From an uncultured Oscillospiraceae bacterium (GTDB lineage Bacteria; Bacillota; Clostridia; Oscillospirales; Oscillospiraceae), in contig CAJOPB010000233.1 in NCBI GenBank assembly GCA_905236305.1, positions 1 to 58,366 of the forward strand: a stretch of DNA of 58,366 nucleotides. The letters run 5' to 3'. The notes under the pieces are model-generated. The model had not been told where the DNA came from and did not search any database. It worked only from the letters and a program-made list of their open reading frames with translations. This document shows, piece by piece, positions 51,667-58,366 of this stretch (within the stretch, counting starts at the first letter, position 1; the number at the start of each line of letters is the position of its first letter). Position numbers and translations under genes: made by a program.

Positions 51667-54600
51667 TTACGCGATACTTGTGCAATACCGCATGATAATC
51701 GTGGCGATCTCCGCACGGGTGGCGGTGTCCTTCGGGTTCAGCGTGGTATCCGTCCTGCCCAGAACCGCCTCGGCGCCGACAGACCACTTCACCGCGTCCA
51801 TGGCCCAGGCGCTCACCTGGTCCACATCGGTATAGCCCGCGAGGTCGGAGCTTTGCGAAACGCTTACGCCCTTATATCTGGCGTAACGGTAGACGATGGT
51901 GATGACCTGCTCCCGCGTCACCGGGTCCTCCGGTCCAAAGATGCCGTGACCGTAGCCCTCCATGACGCCCTCCTGCGTGGCCCAGCGCACCGCGCCGGCG
52001 TACCATGCGCCGCTGTTCACGTCGCTGTAGCTGTTTTCGGTCTGCGCGGCAGGACGGCCCTCCATGTTGTAGAAGATTTGGGCCATCATGGCGCGGGTAG
52101 TGGTGTCTCCGGGGCCGAAGCTGCCGTTGCCATAGCCGTGCATGATGCTCTCGTCCAGGCAGTAGTGGACGCCGTCGTGATACCATTCTGTCGGAATCGC
52201 GTCGGTGAAATCGCTGATCGGGCAGGTGTCGTCCTTCGGGCAGCCGGAATAGCCCTCCGCCGCGCTGCTTGCCGCCCGCTCCGCGTCGTATACCACCACA
52301 TAGTTGGAGAAGTGTTCGACGGTGAAGGTGACCTCCGTGCCGGTGCTGGCAGTGGGTACCTCGCTCCTGGCCCCGTCGTCCGCTACATACCACACCACCA
52401 CGCCGCCGGGCTGCTGCCCGTCCTTGAGGGGGTAGACCACCGTCACCACGGCTTTTCCGCCCTTGAAATCGGTGATTCGGACGTTATTCGAGGTCATGTA
52501 GGCGTCGTACACCGCTTCAACGCGCATCCCCTGGAGGGAGGTACGCTGCGCGGTTTTCAGGCTGCTCTCGCTAATCCCATCCAGGTGGAACCGGATGTCG
52601 CTGCCCTTGGCCTGTTCCGCAATGGCGTTCAGCGCCGCGGCGTCGAAGGTCAGGGAGCCGTCCGTCAGCGTCAGCGTGAGGGCGTTGGCGTCGTTGTCGG
52701 GGTCGCTGACTGCCTGTTCGATGGCCTTGAGGGTGGCGGTGGTGCCGCTGACACTGGCGCTGACCGCAACGCTGCCGCTGTCGCCGGAGACGGGGACGGT
52801 GATGGCTGCGGCACTGCCGCCGCTGCTGCCGCTGCCGCCGCTCCCGGAAAGTCCTCCTGTATCCGTCTCATAACCAATGGCATAGGTGGAAAACCGCTGG
52901 GTGTATATGTAAATCAGACCGCCAGCCGTGTCGAAAGTATAGGTGCCTTCTGCTTTTGTTGTGTTGTTGGTCAGCGCAGCGGCGCTTGTACCGTGATAGC
53001 GGTAGACTGTCACATTCCGCTTGCCGGTAAAGCTGTAGGGCACAACAATGGTCAGCACGTTTGCCGCTTCGGTGATGCGGGTCGTGGTGGTGTCCACCGT
53101 CTTTTCAATCTTGATATCGAGGTAATCCAGCGTTTTGCCGGGAGCCTGATTCTTGATTGCGGTCACCTCTGCCGGAGCTGCCGCGTTCTCTGCCTTTTTC
53201 TCCACTGTCATCGTAACGGTGACGTGGGATGCGGCAGCAGTTTCATCCCTCACGGACGCCGCCTCGTTATCCAGGCCGCCGACCACTACCTTCGGCGTTT
53301 CGCTCCCCGCTACGGTGAGCTGCGAGTTGGTAATGCCCGAGGGCAGCAGTACATTACGGACGGTGCTTTCCGTAAGCTCTACCAGCTCCGTCGTGGTAAC
53401 GGTGCCATTCGTCGCTACGATGTTATAGACGCCCGCAGGGACGGTGAAGTGATATCGCCCGTTATCGTCGGTGGTCGTAGTGGCGATTACGGTATCTCCC
53501 TGCATCAGTCTGACCGTAACATTCTCAAGATGCGTATTTGATTCGTTATGGACCACGCCGCTGACGGTTTTATTCTCCCCCTCAGTGACCGGCTCGTCCG
53601 CAACAGCTTCACCGATGATCATATCGTCATTCTTGACAATTACCTTGATAATCTTTCCGTCATCGGAGAGCACCGGCGTGTAGCTGCTGCCCGTCGCGCT
53701 GTCAATTTTAACGTTGTCCGCATACCACTCATAGACTGCGCCAGCCGGAGCGGCGGGGGTGACCGTTGCCGTCAGCGGTGTACCGACCTTTGGCTGGATG
53801 GGGGAAAGGGTCACATGATACCCCAGGGTCTTGACCGAGGTTTCCACCGCTGCGCCGGGGAGCGTGTTCGCGGTCTCCCTGGTGCGGACATAAATATTGT
53901 ACTCTGTGTCGTGGGTCAAATTGTCAAAGGTGAGGGAACCTTCGTTGCCGGACTTGCTGCTGCTCCAATGGGTATCGGTGAGTTCTGTACCTTTCGGCAC
54001 GACGATGTACTCGTATGCCCCGTTCGTCGAGCCGATGATGAGACTCGTATCTTCCTCGGTGACGTCGTTCACGCTCACCGCCGTCGCAGCAGCTCCGGTC
54101 CCCTTACTGATTGTTACAGGGACGCAAACAGGTGTGCTGTCGCCGTGGTCTGCGTCACCCGCAGCCTTGTACCATACATAGTGGGGACCCGCGTTGACGG
54201 CGGTGGGAATAGTCGTGCTCCAACCCTCTGTGGGCGGGGTGTTTGCGTCCGTACCGAGGGCGTACTGCATCGTACCCTGCGATGTTTCTCCCGCCATGAC
54301 AAGAGTTTTCGCCGTGCCGTCGTAGGTCAAATCACCTATCGCCGTGGGCGCGGCGGAAACTGTCGCCGCTCATCGAAGCAGAAGCACCTGCATCCAGCGC
54401 AATACCGCCGCCGTTGGCGCCCGAGGTGTTGTTGCTGATCGTGCCTCTTTCCATCTTGAATGTCGCACCATTATCAATATGCATGCCGCCGCCATGCCAG
54501 TATGCTTTATTGCCCGTTATTGTGCCGCCGGTCATGGTGAAATCGTCAGTGACGCCTGTATTGTCTATAATCAGTACGCCTCCGCCAAGGCCATTGTCGG

Positions 54601-55705
54601 AGCCTCCCGTCATGCTGGCATAGTTATATTCGATAGTTCCGTTGGACATAGTAAACGTACCGGCACTATACACGCCACCGCCGCCTTTGGCCTTAGCGGT
54701 GTTGCCGATGATCGTCCCGCCGGTCATGGTAAAGCTGCCGCCGCTGGCGACGTTCACGCCGCCGCCGTTTGTGGCTGCGCCGCCGGTGATGTAGCCGCCG
54801 GTGAAAGTGCCCTTCGTTTCGTTAGAGCTGTCATAGGTGGACTTATCTACTATCGTTGCTATCCCCGCACCGTTCGTCGCAGGATCAGCCACCGTGAAAT
54901 AGTGCGCTGTTGCTTCTGGCCTGCTGTCCTTTAGCGTCAGGTTCGCGCCGGACGGAACGGTGATGACGCTGAATTTATTGCTATCAGAAGCGTTGGCTTT
55001 GATGCCATAGCCATTGAGGTCCAGGGTCCGCGCCCCGTCTTTGGGGACCGTGATGGTGCTGCTTGTTTCCACGTCTTTCAGCAGTTTCAGGGTGCTGGCT
55101 CCGTCAGTGGTACCGACGAATTCCCACGCACGGACGGCATGTTCGATTGTGGCATAGGGCACGGTCAGGCTGTCAGTCACTGTCACGCTTGCGACTTCAG
55201 TTTGAGGCACGATGCTGATACCGCCCGTTACAGTCTGAACCTGATACCCGTCGATATGTACCTTTGCTTCACCCGTGCGATTCTCTTTATACGTTCCGCC
55301 CCGAAGATAGTATTCGCCGTTCTTGGAATAGTGGCTGACGCTGAGCTGATTGAAATTTCCGCTGTAAATCGTCACTGTTCCTGGGGCACTTGTACCGTTG
55401 TTAATGGTATAAATGTTGCCCTGTACGGTCGTATTGAAAATCTCATAGGGATGCCCGTCGGTGTAGATGTCGTTGCTTACCGTCATATTCTGAACGATGA
55501 CCGCGCCGGAATATTGGGTTGCGCTGTTGGCATCTCCATCCAATGTGTTGACGGTTCCGTTTTTTAGGATGATGTTTTCTCCTGCGTTTTTATTCTGAAC
55601 ATATACAGTTGACAGCGTCTTGCCGTTCAGGTCGATGACGCCGCTGCGTAATTGAATTGTCACGTCCCCTTTGTTATCGAAGGGGTCGGAATTTGACGCC
55701 CCGTG
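51667..55705 (-). pseudogene. SLH-domain surface protein, 5'-truncated and frameshifted
   Basis: Two ORFs (54332-55705 and 51667-54330) form one broken gene of about 1345 codons. The first has beta-helix repeats (GGSFTMTGGTIIGNTAKAKGGGGVYSAG). Near 54345 the frame changes: after SMSGDS the text continues in the other frame as VSAAPTAIGDLTYDGTAKTL, an Ig-like bacterial repeat. Further on come a carboxypeptidase-regulatory-like repeat (SGVVHNESNTHLENVTVRLM) and three C-terminal SLH domains (about the last 180 residues), which bind secondary wall polymer. No signal peptide or start exists: upstream, codons run in frame to the stop of the MerR gene. A wall-anchored adhesin-type gene that has decayed, or that varies by frameshift. 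Confidence 0.8.
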
Positions 55706-56956
55706 TCATTCTCTTTGCGGGACGGCATGTAGATAGGCAATCAGCAAGGGGTCTTCCGGGACAAGACACGACCAGACAAATTGTTCGCCGTTTTCCTTTG
55801 CCCAAACGGCCCCTTCCTCCTTGAGCGTCAGGTGGTATCCGGCATCCTGATACTGTTGCTCATACAGCTTTCGGCTGAACGGGTCTTCATTGCCCTCCGG
55901 GTATTTTTTGTGAATCCGTCTCTGACTTTCCGTATATCCGTCAAACGACAAAAGGATTCCGATGACATCTGCCTCGTCTTTCAAAAAGGGTTTGACATCT
56001 TCAATGTAGGAGCCTGAGCTGTACAGGCAATACTCATTGTCACTCATACAGTTGATGAGAAGATCAACGCTGTTCTTTCGCAGCGGAAGCTTCATGCTGT
56101 TATCGGCAATATAGAGGAAGTCACGCTGGACACCCATGAATTCCAGCAAACGCTTGTATTCAGACAGCAGCTCCGGAAACTTGTCCACCACAATGCAGAG
56201 AGAGTCCTCCGGAATGGCGTCAAGATGGTTGTATGCGAAGAAAAAGCTGTTGATATGTGTCTCCATGATGACGCCGGTTTTATGCCTGTTTTGATGCAGG
56301 TACTTGTAGATTTCGTCCAATCCTTTTTGTACATACGAAACGAACAACCCTCCCGCGTTGGAATAGAGTTCTCTCCTGATATCCGGTCTGTCATATTTGC
56401 CCGTGTAACGGTTCCCTGTTTCCACAATACCGTTCTCTATTTGAAGCTTCTTCCCGCAGCTGCAGCACAGAGAGCCGCGATAGATATAGTGCGCGTCAAG
56501 GTCTGCGCGCTCCAGCCTTAGCGTCCCGCCGCATACCAGACATTGCAAAAGGCTCAGAGCCCGGAGCGGAACGCCGGTCATGACGGAGGTGCCGCCGCTT
56601 TCTTCCGTAAGCCGCGCCTTATCCTGCTCAATGCTGTCAATCGCGCGATTCAACTCCCCAATCTGCTTTTGAAGCTCCCGTTTCTTCCCTTCATATAACT
56701 GCGTATAAATGCCAACCGTCTGCGGCTCCACCATGTTACTGGTCCGTCGCAGCGTCAGCATGGTCAGAATTTCCTTAAGGCTGAATTGCTGGTCTTTCAT
56801 CCGCAGGATCAGCTCCAAATCCTCCAGGTCGCGGTCTTGGAACTCCAGTCTGGAGTATTTGTTCATGCCCCCGGGAATCAGCAGGCCGGATTTCAAATAA
56901 TACCGCAAAGTATCCTTGGAAATATTGTATTTTTCCGCGACTTCCCCGATTTTCAT
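55706..56956 (-). CDS. MerR-family regulator with a zinc ribbon and a methyltransferase-like domain
   Basis: A 416-aa protein. Residues 1-70 are a MerR winged helix (MKIGEVAEKYNISKDTLRYYLKSGLLIPG) followed by a coiled-coil dimer helix (about 90-125). About 140-180 holds CLVCGG ... CCSCGK, a four-Cys zinc ribbon like those ahead of RlmA-type methyltransferases. About 200-416 resembles a class I SAM-dependent methyltransferase (ADNSMKLPLRKNSVDLLIN as the motif for a LPF...SFD strand), but the glycine-rich SAM loop is poorly kept (TGVIMETHINSFFF). It may sense a small molecule or SAM rather than methylate. ATG 56956 has AAAGGA upstream. A promoter with a 19-bp spacer lies upstream. Confidence 0.75.
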   Translation of the reverse strand: MKIGEVAEKYNISKDTLRYYLKSGLLIPGGMNKYSRLEFQDRDLEDLELILRMKDQQFSLKEILTMLTLRRTSNMVEPQTVGIYTQLYEGKKRELQKQIGELNRAIDSIEQDKARLTEESGGTSVMTGVPLRALSLLQCLVCGGTLRLERADLDAHYIYRGSLCCSCGKKLQIENGIVETGNRYTGKYDRPDIRRELYSNAGGLFVSYVQKGLDEIYKYLHQNRHKTGVIMETHINSFFFAYNHLDAIPEDSLCIVVDKFPELLSEYKRLLEFMGVQRDFLYIADNSMKLPLRKNSVDLLINCMSDNEYCLYSSGSYIEDVKPFLKDEADVIGILLSFDGYTESQRRIHKKYPEGNEDPFSRKLYEQQYQDAGYHLTLKEEGAVWAKENGEQFVWSCLVPEDPLLIAYLHAVPQRE

Positions 56957-57087
56957 AACATATCTGTCCTTTGGAGCAGTCAGCTGCCGACGCACGGTCA
57001 GCCGGCAAATCATCCCTCGTGGTTGGAAGCGGCTCACCGTAAACGGTTCATACTCCCACCCTTATCATGCTCCTATTTTATCGGTTG

Positions 57088-57118
57088 ATCATATCATGTT
57101 GAGAAAAGTCCATGTCAA
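57088..57118 (-). promoter_or_regulatory. MerR-type promoter with 19-bp spacer
   Basis: TTGACA and TATGAT separated by 19 bases on the minus strand, the long spacing typical of promoters activated by MerR-family proteins. Within the spacer is a partial dyad (CATGTTGA...GTCCATG). Transcription would run into the MerR gene, suggesting autoregulation. The rest of the 56957-57387 gap also holds a 14-bp palindrome TGGAGTGAACTCCA (57150-57163) and a hairpin TGCCGA/TCGGCA (57225-57243). Confidence 0.65.
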
Positions 57119-57250
57119 TGTGCATTTTCGAACTGCTCCAGGTAAAATATGGAGTGAACTCCACATTTTCACTTCATTGCCTGCCTCGATTTTCTTCAAC
57201 CTGATGACGCATATACAAGCGTGTGCCGAATGGCTCTCGGCAATCACGGC

Positions 57251-57364
57251 TTCGTATGCTTTGCGGTTGATACTTCGTATTATGTTTTAATTTTTCGTAT
57301 TGTGCACTTTATTCTTCGCTTTATCAAGTGATTCTTCGTAATAAGGCATGTGTTATTCGCGTAA
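57251..57364 (+). repeat. Six TTCGTA-type motifs at about 21-bp spacing upstream of the XRE gene
   Basis: TTCGTA or a close form (TTCGCT, TTCGCGTA) begins at 57251, 57274, 57294, 57315, 57335 and 57356, i.e. steps of 23, 20, 21, 20 and 21 bases. All lie on the same strand and face of the helix. Most copies extend to TTCGTATTA or similar. The array ends about 25 bases before the start of the XRE regulator and probably includes its promoter. Confidence 0.7.
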
Positions 57365-57387
57365 AATAATCAGGGAGGGGATTGCGC

Positions 57388-57723
57388 TTGACACATGATG
57401 AACTGTTGCTATTTGGCGAGCGGCTGCGGAGGAGAAGAACCGCGCTCGGCATGACACAGGAGGCTGTTGCCGAACAGGTTGGCATTTCCCTGCGCTGGTA
57501 TCAGATGATCGAACGCGGAGAAAACACCGTTTCAATAGACACCCTCCTCGGCCTCAGCCGCACGCTGACCGTCAGTGTGGACTACCTCCTGTTCGGTGAG
57601 TTTGCAAATTCTCTTGCCAATCCTTATGCGGAAATCGTTGCCCGGCTCACAAGCAAGCTGACGCCCGCCCAGCGGGAGAATGCCATTAGAATTGTCGAGC
57701 TTTTTTCAGATTCCTGCAAATAA
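57388..57723 (+). CDS. XRE-family helix-turn-helix regulator
   Basis: A 111-aa protein: Cro/CI-type DNA-binding domain in residues 5-65 (FGERLRRRRTALGMTQEAVAEQVGISLRWYQMIERGENTVSIDTLLGLSRTL) and a short helical tail (AREN region, about 75-110) probably for dimerisation. There is no usable ATG. TTG 57388 lies eight bases after GGGAGGGG and is preferred over TTG 57382. The upstream TTCGTA array is the likely operator. Adjacent to a decayed tRNA and PIN-toxin remnant, so it probably belongs to a mobile-element remnant. Confidence 0.88.
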   Translation: MTHDELLLFGERLRRRRTALGMTQEAVAEQVGISLRWYQMIERGENTVSIDTLLGLSRTLTVSVDYLLFGEFANSLANPYAEIVARLTSKLTPAQRENAIRIVELFSDSCK

Positions 57724-57750
57724 AAAAAGCCCACCTCTTTTTGAAGTGGA
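57722..57750 (-). terminator. Terminator for minus-strand transcripts from the PIN locus
   Basis: On the minus strand CCACTTC/GAGGTGG (one G-U pair) with a 5-base loop, followed by seven T. It directly abuts the XRE stop codon and would end transcription coming from 58123-57914. Confidence 0.7.
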
Positions 57751-57814
57751 CAGGGTTGAGCCAATGAGACCAGTGCAGCGTTTTTATGCCTATGAACAAA
57801 GCTTGAGACGTCTG

Positions 57815-57893
<79 letters not shown>

Positions 57894-57913
57894 ATGGAGC
57901 GCGCTTCCCAGGC

Positions 57914-58123
57914 TTAGAGGAATAAGGGATGCTCCTTCGCGTGAGCAATGGCAGCCTGATGAAATTCCTCAGGAGCAACGTGGTCAAAATACTGCCGTCT
58001 CCATTTTGTGTAATCTGATTTTTCCCTTACCAACGTCGAGATGAACTGTTCGGCATTTACAACGCCCAACTGCTCAATCAGGCAGTTGATACCCAGGTCC
58101 AGAATCTCAGCGGTATTGTTCAT
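57914..58123 (-). CDS. Small partner protein of a PIN-domain toxin (putative antitoxin, 69 aa)
   Basis: Reads MNNTAEILDLGINCLIEQLGVVNAEQFISTL..., a helical 69-aa protein ending AKEHPLFL. Its ATG overlaps the stop of the PIN-domain remnant (ATGA), with GGAGG upstream inside that gene. Small proteins of this type are often found next to PIN toxins in clostridia. Here it follows the toxin, the reverse of the usual antitoxin-first order, so the antitoxin role is a guess. Confidence 0.6.
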   Translation of the reverse strand: MNNTAEILDLGINCLIEQLGVVNAEQFISTLVREKSDYTKWRRQYFDHVAPEEFHQAAIAHAKEHPLFL

Positions 58124-58278
58124 TTTTCTTCCTCCATCAGTCTGATAAACTCGGGTGGGTTGACAATCTTGATCTCACCTGTCTGATAACGCAGCAGCCG
58201 GTCATCTGTGGTGACAAAGATATCGCTGCCGGACAAAATCGCGCAGGCAACATGAAAGGCATCCGCGGTTTTCACGCC
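58120..58278 (-). pseudogene. PIN-domain (VapC-like) toxin, C-terminal remnant
   Basis: Below the ORF-track length limit. The frame reads GVKTADAFHVACAILSGSDIFVTTDDRLLRY... and ends FIRLMEEEK, a PIN-domain C-terminus with the acidic TTDDRL motif. Just upstream the frame meets a stop (TGA), while a neighbouring frame gives NANDIGK directly before GVKTADAFH, so one base seems to be missing in a GGAAAGGC stretch. The N-terminal part is not recognisable before the window ends. Confidence 0.6.
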
Positions 58279-58366
58279 TTTCCAATATCATTCGCATTAT
58301 TGTTTGATTCAGATAGGAAAAAATGCCTTTTATTTTAATTGCGTTTAAGACACGGCGAACAATGGC

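Noticed and set aside
57251-57364. CRISPR array
   Set aside because: The repeats are 6-9 bases with 12-15-base gaps, far too short for CRISPR repeats and spacers, and no cas genes are present.

Overview
The window reads as a chromosome segment from a GC-rich, strictly anaerobic, spore-forming Firmicute, most likely an Oscillospiraceae-type clostridium (Flavonifractor/Lawsonibacter-like). This placement is an inference. It rests on GGAGG ribosome sites throughout, sporulation genes (a SpoIIQ-type M23 peptidase and the GPR germination protease, each with a forespore-sigma-like promoter), flavodiiron O2 reductases, a PurO-type IMP cyclohydrolase paired with a stand-alone AICAR formyltransferase, and SLH-domain surface protein remains. 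No taxon could be checked by search.

Layout. 1-5.2 kb: the last codons of a tyrosine recombinase lie against the 3' end of a GuaA that has only the ATP-PPase part (probable edge of an integrated element). Then come a SpoIIQ-like peptidase, recN, a DUF975 membrane protein and a 161-bp MITE-like inverted-repeat element. 5.2-11.1 kb: a redox cluster on the minus strand, made of an acyl-CoA dehydrogenase/ETF-alpha/rubredoxin fusion, a class A flavodiiron protein and a flavodiiron-rubredoxin-NADH:rubredoxin reductase fusion. 11.4-24.5 kb: a long purine operon on the minus strand, purC-purE-(15-codon ORF)-purF-purM-purN-purO-AICARFT-purD-purL-guaB. It is led by a sigma-A promoter, a 39-codon leader ORF and an intrinsic terminator that looks like an attenuator. 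24.6-27.7 kb: zinc importer znuABC with its Fur-family regulator. 27.9-35.7 kb: a radical SAM protein, a zinc-ribbon/NPCBM-like membrane protein, and a LacI-controlled sugar ABC operon whose promoter is followed by three abutting 12-bp operators. 35.8-41.6 kb: gpr, rpsT, a 72-aa orphan, then an Ldh2-type dehydrogenase, malic enzyme and glpK. 41.7-50 kb: an operon of ylmH (RqcP2-like) behind a Tet(M)-like translational GTPase fused to a YacP/Rae1-type NYN nuclease; then metK with a long structured leader, rlmB, and a P-type-ATPase-like protein that has lost the DKTGT motif.

50-58.4 kb is accessory and decaying. It holds a both-ends-truncated binding-protein/GGDEF gene, a frameshifted and 5'-truncated SLH surface protein, a MerR regulator with a zinc ribbon and a methyltransferase-like domain (own promoter with a 19-bp spacer), an XRE regulator preceded by six motifs at two-helical-turn spacing, a decayed tRNA-Ala(GGC), and a broken PIN toxin with its small partner.

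The most attractive candidate systems are: (i) the GTPase-Rae1 fusion plus YlmH, which looks like a single-operon ribosome-surveillance module; (ii) the acyl-CoA dehydrogenase-ETF-rubredoxin fusion beside two flavodiiron proteins, which could carry electrons from acyl-CoA to O2; (iii) the purine operon with a translated-leader attenuator, a PurF without its N-terminal cysteine, and a GuaA without an amidotransferase; and (iv) the TTCGTA iteron array. All calls come from reading the sequence and the ORF translations. No database search was run.
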